Assembly (NCBI GenBank): GCA_036924085.1
Contig: JAVGWX010000005.1
Span: 97,468,672-97,532,671, forward strand
DNA length: 64,000 bases
From: Ariolimax columbianus
Taxonomy: Eukaryota; Mollusca; Gastropoda; Stylommatophora; Arionidae
Direction of reading: 5' to 3'
The position numbers and the translations under genes were made by a program. Below, one piece after another: positions 1 to 12,154 of the stretch; position 1 is the stretch's first letter, and every line of letters begins with the position of its first letter. Under the pieces are notes generated by a model that saw only the letters and a program-made list of their open reading frames with translations, was not told where the DNA came from and did no database searches.

Positions 1-60
1 CTTCCTCCATTCACCCAGTTTTGCAATGCGATAATAATCACTGTTATTGACAAGACAGAA

Positions 61-415
61 TGCCTAAAATACTATTGTTTCTTTCATTGTGTACAGTTCC
101 AATAACGGGCAGATGTTCTACACGGGTCAGCTAGTATATGATAAATAAATAAAATAATAAATAATTCATTGTTTGCTTATTCCAAAACGCAGAATAATTC
201 ATGTTTTTATTTTCACATCATTGTCTTTTGTTTCCTTTGCCTAAAATACTATTGTTTCTTTCATTTTATACAGTTCCAATAACGGGCAGATGTTCTACAG
301 GGGTCAGCTAGTATATGATAAATAATTAAAACAATAAATAATTCATTGTTTGCTTATTCCAAGACGCAGAATAATTCATATTTTTATTTTCACATCATTG
401 TCTTCTGTTTCCTTT
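61..415. repeat. 177-bp direct tandem duplication
   Basis: Two adjacent copies begin with TGCCTAAAATACTATTG at 61 and 238. Both continue through the same AT-rich text, including AACGGGCAGATGTTCTAC, and end near a TTTTTATTTTCACATCATTG segment. Only scattered substitutions separate them, so the duplication is fairly recent. No coding potential is seen. Confidence 0.85.
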
Positions 416-1686
416 TTTGTTTCTTACATATTTAGAAAACAATTCAACAGTTGAATCTTTTCACGCGGGATCGGATCTTCTTTTAAAAACTTCAGCATAA
501 ATAGTTGCCCAGTATGTGCATCCAACGGATCAGACCTGAAACCTAGGAGATCGATCGCAGCCTGGTTGGAGTTGCACGTCACAGCGGCTTCCGTTAAGTT
601 TGGCGATCGTCTGAACATAATTTATTGCGCTCTTGAACCGGATTTGACCAGTTTCCGTGTCCTGGAAAATGTGGAAGTGAAGTTTACATTTGCTTCTGCA
701 AGTACTCATATTGTCTTCGTTGATTATGAAACGTAGATCGGTGACCACAGCCAACTCCCTCACCTGGTGCTTGCTTCCATAACAAGTATGCATGCACTCA
801 CGAACGATCTTGCAGTAGTGGTTTCTGTAACAATTAATTTTACACAATGATATTGCTGTATACAAAATTATCTTTTGCCGACTTTTACGACATTCTTGGA
901 AGGTTACAGTTGTACTATTCTTTTCATCCCGGATACCACTCACAGACTAATAATAAGACGATGGCTGAATATGTCTGTATATTAAAATAAGGAGCATTCG
1001 AAAATGGATAGAGAAGGTTTCGATGCCGGGCTGGAACATAAACAAATTTGAAACAAACGTTACTACCAAAAGACCTTCATAAGGAATAATGGACCATACA
1101 CATAAGAACAACTAACATACCGAGATAGCTTTCTACACTAAAGACAGAGGACCAAACGTTGTGAATTCTGTTGTCCCAGGAAGTAGAAGGTAAAGATGGT
1201 GTAGATATTTGCATGGACACACCCAGAGCCTTCTATTGTATGCTTTCTGACGTCAATAGGACAACAAAAATGGAGCGAGGGCGGGGGAGGGGTGATTGGG
1301 GAGGGGAGGGGGGGGGGGAGAGACGTTATGCAATGTCTCTTAAGTTTCTCTTACTCTTATTACGTGTCTATTAAAATAAAAACATCACCACCTCATGTAG
1401 CAGATACTCTGCATTCTTGTAAAACAGTATAAACAAGTTATGTTAAGTTCTTCAGAGGTACAATTGACCAAATAAGACGATAACGAAGGAAATGAGCAGA
1501 AGACAGAAAAGACAAGAAAAGCAATTAAGGAAAGAAGTAGAATTAGAAAATTCCAAAAATGACAAAGAAGAAGAAAACGATTAACAGCTTTTGGCTACTC
1601 AAAGAAATATCCATACCATCAATTGAAACTCATATAAAAATATGATAATAGGGAATTCAAGAAACAGCAAACTGTGAAGAATGGAA
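416..1686. other. Unassigned AT-rich sequence
   Basis: I see no convincing gene. Two overlapping minus-strand open frames (424-943) show no recognisable motif. There is a short G-rich patch at 1276-1320. The stretch may be old transposon sequence, but nothing specific supports that. Confidence 0.4.
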
Positions 1687-1708
1687 AGTCTGACTGGACT
1701 ATATATGC

Positions 1709-1760
<52 letters not shown>

Positions 1761-1856
1761 AGGATAAACCAAGTGGTAAGTCTGACTGGACCATATATGT
1801 GAGAGAAAGAGAGAGAGAGAAGGATAGGTCAAGTGGTAAGCCTTGTTAGACCATAT

Positions 1857-1903
<47 letters not shown>

Positions 1904-1965
1904 ATAAACCAAGTGGTAAGTCTGACTGGACCATATACGTGAGAGAGAGAATGAAAAGTCAAGTT
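1687..1965. repeat. Compound minisatellite with embedded (GA)n tracts
   Basis: Four units each carry GTCTGACTGGACCATATATG or a close variant, then a GA microsatellite of different length, then AAGGATAAACCAAGTGGTAA. The GA block varies from about 14 to 40 bp between units, so this is a microsatellite nested in a larger tandem unit. The minus-strand Ser/Leu-rich open frames here come from the TC repeat. Confidence 0.8.
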
Positions 1966-2629
1966 GGTACGTAGCATATTTATTCTTATTCGAGAGTGCA
2001 CGGGTACTCAAGCTATTCTACGCCGGTTGTACCATAGCGTTCCACTGATGGTCTCCAGGAGATTGAGATTTTGTTTACTTAGTTGTCCTTCCACCTCTGC
2101 TGGTAAGCGTCATGGGAAGCTAACCTTCCATGGGTCAAGTATGTGGTGTGGGTTGTTGTAAGCCTGTGTTGCTGTTGTATTTATCTTACACCATCTATCC
2201 ATCTGCCCCGTAACAGTCCTCGTACCATGTTAGCCAGCTCTTCTGGCATTATAAAAGCTAAGTGCTAGTTGATCATCTTTCATTCTCATGAGCTCGTGGT
2301 TAAATACAATATGAATAGTTTCATTTTTTTAACAAAAAAGTGGCTTGCATTTGTTGGCTATATATCCTGTTCCCACTGATTCACCTATGGGGCATTTAAT
2401 CGTTTAATTATTTCCTATTGCATTTTTATGTTGGTACATAATTATGTCAAATAAATCAGATTAATCATCGACAAATATTGTTTGGATGTTATATGTATCC
2501 TTTACTGATTGTACTAACGTACCTTGATCTGTTTGGGGTTTTTGTCATACGTTTAAGTAGTATGTTTCTCCGGGCTAAGAAGTTAAAAGAGTCTAGTTCA
2601 CAGTTTCAGTCTTATCATTTTTCCTTTTC
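1966..2629. other. Unassigned sequence
   Basis: No gene, RNA or repeat structure could be supported here. The interval separates the GA compound repeat from the 3' end of the LINE fossil that begins at about 2630. Confidence 0.4.
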
Positions 2630-3828
2630 GGTCTCAAACTCCCGCTACCAAGCCCTAAAAAGGGTTTTGTAAGTAGCAGGTTGTTGTCTGGAGAACGGAA
2701 TGCGTTGTTTCCTAGTTTACAGCTTTACTGCCTTATTTTCACTTTTCGGTCCAACACATCCGTCTTTGGCAGGCATCTTTAGGTATCGGATTAGCCTTCC
2801 CTTTTCGATTCCTCCTACTTAGCCAGTCTGCTCTGTTGCAACCTGTTATCCGTGATCACGGCGCTGAGTTGTAGAAGGGCCTTGGCAGCTCTAGTTCGCT
2901 GGCCCGGACGCAAGCAGGCAGCTATAAGTCACTGACTTCTGCAGCTCATGCACTGCTCAGCATCATGATCCAAGTTGCAGTCTTTAATGTTGTTGCTGTT
3001 ATCCCTTAGCTTCTGAGCAAGTCTGTTCTTGACAGCCCAATGCCATCCTTATATAGATACATGTCTTCTTTAATTGTTTCACTGCTCCGTACAGTGTGTT
3101 GGCAATAGTCAGCAGTGCTTATAAGAATCTTTTCGTCATATCCAAAGCGCCTTGCACTCAATGAGAAGGCGCCTGTTTCATCAGGTGAGAGCAATGTCTG
3201 GACAAGGGCAGGTGCCGGGGATTGATGCGTTTCAAGTGGATATCAACTCTGGTGTTGCTTGTCCTGAACTGAAAGATGAGACTTTCATCTTTTCTATGTA
3301 GTTTATTTATGTCAGTTACATTTAAGCTGCAAGGTTTCTTTAAATACACTGCGATTCGTTGTTCTCGAGCCACCTGTTCATCTAGATTTCCCTGGTATTT
3401 TTCTTAATAATGTGTGTTTCTGTGTGGTTACTGCATGATCTATGTAATTGTTGTTTGGAGGCACCTGATTTTGCCAATCTGTCCCACAAGCCAGCTCGTT
3501 TCCTGGTGGCTCGCTATGTCCAGGGATCCATTGCAAAGTGACACTAATCCACTGGGCAGTGATAATGTTGTCGAAGCCCTCCCAACTAAGAGTATCTCTT
3601 CTTTGTTATATGGGATGTACTTCAGTGCCGCCATATCCGACTTGGAGTCACTAAAAACCACAATGTCTATCGACATCAATTCAATTCAAACTGTTTTTCT
3701 GAAATTTCAACTTCTGTTTTTATATCTTCGCCCTTCGTTTCATCATTTGAACAGTTTTCGCCACACGAATCACACAACTCATATTTTGACCCATCCGGGT
3801 ATTTCATATAAATGTCATACCATGCAAA
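2630..3828 (-). pseudogene. LINE fossil: RNase H domain plus C-terminal region and 3' end
   Basis: This is a 5'-truncated non-LTR retrotransposon on the minus strand. Reading down from 3828, one frame gives IYMKYPDGSKYELCDSCGEN. Another gives VFSDSKSDMAALKYIPY, and a third gives QWIPGHSEPPGNELA, the conserved GH..GNE block of LINE RNase H. A post-RNase H segment, IFQFRTSNTRVDIHLKRINP, follows in another frame. The pieces lie in different frames, so the copy is dead. A close relative on the plus strand at 58.68-59.40 kb has the same blocks in the same order. About 330 bp at the low-coordinate end (2630-2960) matches the 3' ends at 24.0, 28.3 and probably 44.5 kb. The parent would be an RNase H-bearing LINE of the I superfamily type. 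Exact boundaries are approximate. Confidence 0.72.
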
Positions 3829-3837
3829 CAAGGTATA

Positions 3838-4580
3838 GTCTGGTATACAGTTATCTGGTATATAGTTGTAGTCTGCTATAGTCTGGTAAACAGTTGTAGC
3901 TTGGTTTACAGTCGTAGTCTGGTGTAGTCTGATATACAGTCGTAGTCTGGTATACAGTCGTTCTGGTAAAGTCTGGTTTACAATTGTAGGCTGGTATAAA
4001 CTGGTATACTGTTGTAGTGTGGTATACACTTGTACTCTGGTATATAGTCGTAGTCTGGTACACAGTCTTAGTCTTGTTTACGGTCATAGTCTGGCATATA
4101 TTATAATCTGGTGTACAGCTGAAGTATGGTATAGTCTTAGTCTGGTATACAGATGTTGTCGGGTATAGTCTTAGTCGAGTATACGGTCGTAGTCTGGTAA
4201 ATATTATAGTTTGGTGTACAGCCGAAGTATGGTATAGTCTTAGTCTGGTATACAGTTGTAGTATGGTACAGTCTTAATCTGATATACAGTTGTTGTCGGG
4301 TATAGTCTTAGTCTGATTTGCAGTTGTTGTATGGTATAGTCTTAGTCTGATATACAAGTTGTAGTATGGTATAGTCTTAGTCTGATATACAGTTGTTGTC
4401 GGGTATAGTCTTAGTCTGATATACAGTTGGTGTCGGGTATAGTCTTAGTCTGATATACAGTTGTTGTCGGGTATAGTCTTAGTCTGGTATATAGTTGTTG
4501 TCGGGTATAGTCTTAGTCTGGTATACAGTTGTTGTCGGGTATAGTCTTAGTATGGTATACATTCGTAGTCTTGCATACAT
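3838..4580. repeat. Degenerate minisatellite, about 28-bp unit
   Basis: The phrase GTATAGTCTTAGTCTGGTATACAG and variants (TCTGATATACAGTTGTTGTCGG) recur throughout. Units near 3838-4090 favour GTAGTCTGGTATACAGTCG, and units near 4260-4560 favour TTGTTGTCGGGTATAGTCTTAG. Unit length and sequence drift across the array. Tyr/Thr-rich open frames on the minus strand are by-products of the repeat. Confidence 0.8.
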
Positions 4581-6034
4581 TCCTGCTTTGGTGTACAGTA
4601 ATGGAATCATAACTCTTCCCATAGGTCTAAACCCAAGTTCCTCCCACGCAACAGGACTTGCATCATACAACAGCGGCATGTGCTCCCCAGGGACACACGG
4701 TATTGCTTGAGACATGAGCACGTCAACACAAATCCCACCTCCCCCCCTCCCCCCCCCCCCCTCACCACAGGCCTTAAATAATACCTGGCTAGTTTGATAT
4801 TCCCGCCAGTTTGAGTCAATCAGCTCAAACGAGAACTATATTTTCTCAAGCAATTTGTTTGCCTCTATTTACGTCAAAGAATTAAATGTGTACTGTGTTT
4901 AATTCGCAAGCAACCTGACGCAACCATGCATTGTCCGTGTTAACTATGAAGAGCTAAGAATAGGACAACTGTAATCTTCTAAGCGTGTGGTAAATGTCGA
5001 GTAAAGAGGACTGTTACTGAGGATAGTAATCTTATCGGGGGGAACAAATCGCTAAAGAAACCACCATTGAGTGAATGTTTTAATGCGCGCTTCCTGTGAG
5101 ATGGATAAATGTAGTCGTTAGCCTATGCTTCATTTAGAGCGAATATACAAAATAACAAGTTATATGCAATCTTCTCGTGGCTATGGCCGAACATACAACA
5201 AAAGCAATTCACCGCGCAAGTCATTCATTCATACATTACATAATAATAATAATAATACATATAATTTCTTAAAAGTATATGCCGCATAGCGAATTCATCT
5301 TTATTACAAAGTAATGTTTGAAAATAACTGGTTTTATCAATCAGTATCGAGTGTCCAGATATATATTAATCAATAACGTAATGTATTATCGAATTCGATT
5401 GGGTCTGATGATCGTTTGCTACACGAGAAGTTTGTGTACACACGCACATATCTACAGCAACTGAAATATACAGCTGGCACAGACATAGCAAACGAATACT
5501 TTGAGCAGCTTAATTGTTATACATTATTTACACATAAATATAAACTTTATAAATAGGTCAAATGTATGTATGTTCACGTCGCATGGAAAGACTGTCCTTA
5601 ATCAGATTTCACAGCCGCCATCATACCGCCTGAAGAGAAATGGTGTGTCCTGACAAAGCCACATTAGCTGGTCTGCGGTTACGCACCCCAACTCTGGCGT
5701 GCGATCATTCTTTTGGTTTCTCTAGTTCTTAGTGAAGTTGTCTTAACGTCAGTCTTCTTTTCTGTCTTCTTTTTGGGTTTCCACGCCATGAGTGTTCTAG
5801 TGATGGTAACTGGAACACTTTCAGGGGACATGGCAGAGCGATTTCTAGCGCTGACTCGTCATTGTAACCTGACATTAACTTTATGTTTTGGATTCTTGTT
5901 GTTGTCCCAAGTTTGGCCTTGACGAATTATGTCTGGTAACAGGTCGATGTGGCTCTTGTTATACTGAAGGTGCGGTAGCACCCTCCTAGCTGTTAAGCAA
6001 TGCGAGCTTCTCCTCAGACTCATAAACACTAGGG
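4581..6034. other. Unassigned sequence with a poly-C tract
   Basis: I find no supported gene. Features are a C-rich run at about 4736-4762 and a short (TAA)n at about 5240-5258. The remaining DNA is AT-rich without tandem structure. Short open frames at 4479-4721 and 5713-5922 carry no motif I recognise. Confidence 0.4.
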
Positions 6035-7360
6035 TGCGACCGTCCAATAGAGGAAATGCTACCGTCCAAAAGGAGCCATGCTACCGTCCAAAAGGAGCCA
6101 TGCTACCGTCCAACAGGAAACATGCTAACGCCCAACAGGAGAAATGCTACCGTCCAACAGGAGCCATGCTACCGTCCAACAGGAGCCATGCTACCGTCCA
6201 ACAAGAGCCATGCTACCGTCCAACGGGAGACATGCTAACGCCCAACAGGAGACATACTACCGTCCAACAGGAGCCATGCTACCGTCCAACGGGAGACATG
6301 CTAACGCCCAACAGGAGACATACTACCGTCAGCCAAGAGACATGCTACCGTCCTACAAGAGACATGCCACCGTCCACCAGCAGGCATGCTTCCGTCCACC
6401 AGGAGACATGCCACCGTCCACTAGCAGACATGCCACCGTCCACCAGCAGGCATGCTTCCGTCCACCAGCAGACATGCCACCGTCCACCAGCAGACATGCC
6501 ACCGTCCTCCAGGAGACATGCTACCATCCACCAGGACACATGCCACCGTCCACCAGCAGACATGCCACCGTCCACCAGCAGACATGCCACCGTCCACCAG
6601 CAGACATGCCACCGTCCACCAGCAGACATGCCACCGTCCACCAGGAGACATGCCACCGTCCACCAGCAGACATGCCACCGTCCACCAGCAGACATGCCAC
6701 CGTCCACCAGCAGACATGCCACCGTCCACCAGCAGACATGCCACCGTCCACCAGCAGACATGCTACCGTCCACCAGGAGACATGCCACCGTCCAACAGAA
6801 GGTATGCCACCGTCCAGCAATATGTATGCCATCGTCCAACAGTTGGTATGCCACCGTCCAAAAGTAGGTATGCCACCGTCTAATATTAGGTATGTCACCG
6901 TCCACCAGTAGGTATGCCACTGTCCAACAGTAAGTATGCCACCGTCCAATAGTAGGTATGCCACCGTCCAATAGTAGGTATGTTACCGTCCACCAGTAGG
7001 TATGCCACCGTCTAACAGGAGACATGACACCATCAAACAGGAGACATGACACCGTCAAACAGGAGACATGACACCGTATAACAGGAGACATCATACCGTC
7101 AAACAGGAGACATACCACCGTCAAACAGGAGACATGACACCGTCAAACAGGAGACATGCCACCGTCAAACAGGAGACATGCCACCGTCAAACAGGAGACA
7201 TGACACTGTCTAACAGGAGACATGACACCGTCTAACAGGAGACATGACACCGTCTAACAGGAGACATGACACCGTCTAACAGGAGACATGACACCGTCTA
7301 ACAGGAGACATGCCACCGTCTAACAGGAGACATGACACCGTCTAACAGGTCTTATGCTAC
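6035..7360. repeat. 22-bp minisatellite array with successive subfamilies
   Basis: About 60 units of 22 bp share the core CATGCCACCGTCCA. Four zones can be read in order: CAACAGGAGCCATGCTACCGTC (6060-6350), CACCAGCAGACATGCCACCGTC (6360-6800), AGTAGGTATGCCACCGTC (6800-7010) and AACAGGAGACATGACACCGTC (7010-7360). Because 22 is not a multiple of three, each open frame cycles through three phases; all phases lack stops, so frames stay open on both strands for up to about 260-280 codons. I regard these as repeat artefacts, not genes. Confidence 0.92.
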
Positions 7361-7439
7361 CATCAAACGGGTGATATACTACCATGAAATAGGTGGTTTG
7401 AAAGGTGATATGCTGCTGTCTGTCAGGTGGTATAAGATG

Positions 7440-8100
7440 GTCCAGCATGAGATATGATATCGTCTATCAGATACGATCGTCTAACAATGCGGTAAACTGC
7501 TGGTTGCCAGTTGGTATACGATGGTCTAGCTGATAGTATTCAAGCGTCTAACACCCAGCAAGCGGTATCCTAACAGATTGTATGTTGCAATTAAACAGAT
7601 GGTATTCAACCATCCAACAGTCAGCAAGCGGTATCCTAACAGATTGTATGTTGCAATTAAACAAATGGTATTCAACCATCCAACAGTCAGCAAGCGGTAT
7701 CCTAACAGATTGTATGTTGCAATTAAACAAATGGTATTCAACCATCCAACAGTCAGCAAGCGGTATCCTAACAGATTGTATGTTGCAATTAAACAAATAG
7801 TATTCAAGCGTCTAACACCCAGCAAGCGGTATCCTAACAGATTGTATGTTGCAATTAAACAGATGGTATTCAACCATCCAACAGTCAGCAAGCGGTATCC
7901 TAACAGATTATATGTTGCAATTAAACAAATGGTATTTAACCATCCAACAGTCAGCAAGCGGTATCCTAACAGATTGTATGTTGCAATTAAACAAATAGTA
8001 TTCAAGCGTCTAACACCCAGCAAGCGGTATCCTAACAGATTGTATGTTGCAATTAAACAAATGGTATTTAACCATCTAACAGCATCTATGCTTCCGTCTG
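7440..8100. repeat. 66-bp tandem array with two interleaved unit types
   Basis: Units contain TAACAGATTGTATGTTGCAA and AGCAAGCGGTATCC, with starts 66 bp apart (for example 7576 and 7642). Two variants alternate. One has ACCATCCAACAGTCAGCAAG and the other AAGCGTCTAACACCCAGCAAG, in the order B-A-A-A-B-A-A-B. The period is 22 codons, so both strands carry long open frames. The first 100 bp are degenerate half-units. Confidence 0.9.
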
Positions 8101-8269
8101 TCACGTGGTATACGATCGTCCAATAGCTAGTATTTTACTGTTTAAGAATTGGTGTACGACTCTCTAACAGAGGGTATGCTACGTCGACTGGAGGGGAAGG
8201 AAGTGGTGTTGTTTTACTGTCCAGCTGATGGTAGTCTACCCCACCAATTACGTGTGATTTAATTTGCCA

Positions 8270-8665
8270 TGAAGTGGTCCGTCTTTGAGCTTTGATTATT
8301 CATGAAGTGGTCCGTCTTTGTTCTTTGATTATCCATGAAGTTGTCCGTCTTTGTTCTTTGATTATCCATGAAGTTGTCCGTCTTTGTGCTTTGTTTATCC
8401 ATGAAGTGGTCCGTCTTTGTGCTTTGTTTATCCATGAAGTGGTCCGTCTTTGTGCTTTGATTATCCATAAAGTGGTCCGTCTTTGTGCTTTGATTATCCA
8501 TAAAGTGGCTCATACTTTAATTTTGAATATCGATCTTTGTGATCCGTGTGTTTGGTTCGAATATTCATGGAATTTTCCATGCGCTCATTTTGAATATCCA
8601 TAATGAGTTTCCTGTGTTTGCTTTGAATATCCATGAAGGACTTATGTGTATATTGAACTTTATGA
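8270..8665. repeat. 33-bp minisatellite and degenerate flank
   Basis: About eight units of 33 bp read CATGAAGTGGTCCGTCTTTG followed by TGCTTTGATTATC. After 8520 the unit decays into looser AATATCCATGAA-type half-units. The 33-bp period keeps frames open in both directions. Confidence 0.88.
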
Positions 8666-9360
8666 AGTTTACATGTGTGTTTTGACAAACCCTCAATTCG
8701 ATTCCGCCCTCCCCCAACCCGCTACAAAAAAAAAATGTGTTTTTAAATAACTACACCTTGAGAACTTTTCATCCACAAAATCAATGTGGACTGGCATAAG
8801 CAGAAAAACGTCTCGAAGTCAAATCCTTCAATCTCTTTAATTAAGGATGCGAGCTTGCCCGTTGTCTTGGAAACATGTCGACGATTTTTTGTGAAACTTT
8901 ATTTTTAATGTCAAGAAAGAGAGCTGTATTTTCCACATTTAGATATTATTTCTTTTTTTGTCGCCACTTTAAGCAAAGGTTACTTCCCGAATCCGTATTT
9001 ATTTATTGTTTCTTTGATTCCACCAAAATTAATGGCATTGTAGCTTTTTATGTTGATCTCATAATGAAATGTTAAAAAAAAAATCTTTTGAACACTTATA
9101 TCCGTATTTCTGTGCGGTTTACTTGCATTGCTTTTTGTCCACTACTACGATGACTGTTTGTCGATGATGTATAGTTGTTGTTCCTCTTCATTTCGAATTT
9201 CTTCTTATCAATCACCTCCCAATTTATAATTTATCTTATGCTGCTGCTACATACTATTACTGTTTTAACTTTTTCTTTTGTACTATTTTTTCTTATTCCT
9301 TTTCTTGTCCCATTTTCTTACCCTTTTCTTTCTATACGCGCTCTCGTCCATTAACGACTT
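8666..9360. other. Unassigned AT-rich sequence
   Basis: No gene or repeat structure is supported. An A-run sits at about 8726-8735. The short open frame at 8875-9075 has no recognisable motif. Confidence 0.4.
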
Positions 9361-9364
9361 CTAA

Positions 9365-9600
9365 TTGTATTGCTATGCTATTACCGCTTCTTCGTTCTCT
9401 TCTTCAGTTTCTGCTTCGTCTTTCTCCTATTTATTTTTGTCTTCTTCTTCTGTTTCTTTTTTGTCTATTTTTTTTTTTGTTCTTCTCATTGTCACTTCCT
9501 CATACTTCTTCTGTTTCTTCTTCTTCCTCTTTTTCTTCCTCTTCGCCTTCGTCTTTACCTTTTTATTTTTCTCCTCCATTGTTATCTACTGGTGGCAATG
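9365..9600. repeat. Pyrimidine-rich (TTC/TTTC)n tract
   Basis: The plus strand is nearly pure T and C, with interrupted TTCTTC and TTTTTC runs. Three overlapping Phe/Ser/Leu-rich open frames exist only because of this composition. Such tracts can adopt triplex structures; that is general knowledge, not shown here. Confidence 0.75.
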
Positions 9601-9824
9601 ACACATACAATAGTAACAGAACTGTGTAGGCTTGTCTACATTGATATATGAAAAAAATCTCTTATGTTCTGTTAAAATTTGTATCAATGGATGTCATTAA
9701 AATATCAGTCCTTCTTTAGTGACGTTCTTCGACCATTAATATTCATCACGTATCTCCTGAGTCCCCTCATTTTTATCATGCCATGTATCCGAGAAGATCT
9801 CACATATGTATGAATTATGAATGG

Positions 9825-10975
9825 GCCCTGTTACCGTAGACCGCTAATATTTATGGTGGGATCTTTTATCCCAGTAGACTACTAATATGTATTATTGGAT
9901 CTTGGATCCCAGTAGACTGTTAATATTTATGAAGGGATCTTGGATTCCAGTAGACTGCTAATATTTATGAAGAGATCATGGATCCCAATAGACTGCTAAT
10001 ATTTATAGTGGAATCTTGGATCCCAGTAGACTGCTTCATATAACTGCTTCCCTAATATATATAAAGTACATTGTATCCCCATAACCCCCTAATATAAATA
10101 AGGTACCTTGTATCACCATAGCCCCCTAATATATATAAAGTACATTGTATCCCCATAACCCTCTAATATAAATAAAGTACCTTGTATCACCATATCCCCC
10201 TAAAATAGATAAAGTACATTGTATCCCCATAGCCTCCTAATATATATAAAGTACATTGTATCCCTATAACCCCCTAATTTAAATAAAGTACCTTGTATCC
10301 CCATAGCCCCCTAATATATATAAAGTACATTGTATCCCAATAACCCCCTAATATAAATGAAGTACCTTGTATGGTGATAGCCCCCTAATATATATAAAGT
10401 ATCCTGTATCACCATAGCTCCCCTAATATGAATAAAGTATCTTGTATCACCATAGCCCCCTAATATATATAAAGTATCTTGTATCAGCATAGCCCCCCCC
10501 CCCAATATATATTGTACCGTGTATCACCATAGCCCCCTAATAAATATGAAAGACTTTGTGTCACAGCAGATCGCTAAAAGGCCCTGTATGACCCTAGACC
10601 CCTAATATGTATGAATGGCCTTCTATGACCTTAGACCACTAATATGTATGAATGGCCTTATGTGACCCTAGACCCATAATATGTATGAAAGGCTTTGTAT
10701 GACCATAGACCCCTAATATGTATGAAGGACCTTGTATGACCATAGTTCCCTAACATGTATGAAGGACCTTGAATGACCATAGATCCCTAATATGTACGAA
10801 TGGCCTTCTATGACTCTAGACCCCTAATATTTATGAAGGACCTTGAATGACCATAGATCCCTAATATGTATGAAGGATCTTGTATGACCATAGACCCCTA
10901 ATATGTATGAAGGACCTTGTATGACCATATATCCCTAATATGTGTGAAGGGGCCTTGTATCCCAGTATACATGAA
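9825..10975. repeat. 37/38-bp minisatellite with three subfamilies
   Basis: About 31 units share the frame CTAATAT-N-TAT-N-AAG and then a GTATC or GTATG block. Zone 1 (9825-10040) reads GACTGCTAATATTTATGAAG. Zone 2 (10040-10540) reads CCCTAATATATATAAAGTAC. Zone 3 (10560-10960) reads CCTAATATGTATGAAGGACC. The constant length and shared phase indicate one ancestral unit. Confidence 0.88.
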
Positions 10976-12150
10976 CCTGAACTAATATCCCACTTCAGCT
11001 AAAGACATAATAGTCCTTTATATCAAGTCGCCAATGCGACGAATCCACTTATTGAGCCATCATTGGCACAGTTTATATTAAACAATTGTTATAATCACTT
11101 TCATCTTTTCTTATTACTTCATGCATTTAACTTAGCGTATGTTTTCTGTGCTGTTTTTGTTCTGTTCTATTCTTGATAAAAGTCTTAGTTGACATACAAT
11201 TTGTTCATCGTCTATCGTTGTTCTCTTCTAATTCCACATTTCAACCTTTATGAGTTTCTCAATACAAGTGACCTAGTGAGTTTGCTTATTTAAAAAGTGG
11301 TCAGCTATTTCAGATATTGAAACTAGATAGGATGTCCCAGGGAGAAGATAATATTTTCAATATAACAGTAATTATATAGTGTCAATGTAGGTTGACACTT
11401 TTCTTGTATCTGTGGTTTTTCGAAATAATTTAAGATCATGTCGTAACCGAACTATGCCTGCGAAAGTGCTACTCCGTGTAGTCAGAAATTATATAATGAT
11501 ATCCGGATTTGGCTTTCAAATAATGTCGGTATTGAACGTATGTTTGAATAAACGGCGAAATTAAATATTAAACTGACATTTACACGTGAACATTTTTGGA
11601 ATCATTCTGCGCGTTTTTAGCCTGTTTGTTGATTTAGCTGTTAATTTGTACTGTTCTCTTCAGTTTATCGTAGACAGTAATGCTCCTTTAACTATTGTAC
11701 TATTGATCCCGACGGTGGATCCCAACAAAGAGAATAAACATAATTAAGACAGTTTCTTTTTTTCTTTTAGTTTACTCTAGTGATCTATAGGCACGAATAT
11801 TTGGGAATAATAGGGCCAATTTCTGCTTGGTATGATCAAAATGTCGTGACCGACCAAGCCAATCAGATGAGAAAGTTTATTGTGTGACGTTGCATATTTT
11901 GAGGAAACTCCGAGATAATAATAGTATCATATCAGATTATCAGATTGTATTATTTATTTGAAAACGTCACAACGTTTTATGACGTCATTGCATGCTGTTT
12001 GTTTTTGGATTCGTGTGCGTAAATAGAAGTACTTTACTCTCTGTTAGGCATGGTGGTCGTTTTTGCCAGCAGTGGATGAATTCAGGACATATACTAATCA
12101 GCACATCCCAAAAACTTTATCAACATCCAGCTCAAAGACAAGCAAATATA
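10976..12150. other. Unassigned AT-rich sequence
   Basis: No coding motif, RNA gene or tandem structure found over almost 1.2 kb. It is bounded by a 37-bp array on one side and a TTG/CTG tract on the other. Confidence 0.4.
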
Positions 12151-12154
12151 CTTT

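Noticed and set aside
6035..7124. Long open frames on both strands in the 22-bp array (up to 277 codons) as possible repeat proteins.
   Set aside because: They follow entirely from stop-free repeat units, occur on both strands and in several frames, and have no independent start or flanking coding signal.
6035..8100. CRISPR-like array of direct repeats and spacers.
   Set aside because: Units are head-to-tail without unique spacers, the context is eukaryotic and no cas-like gene is present.
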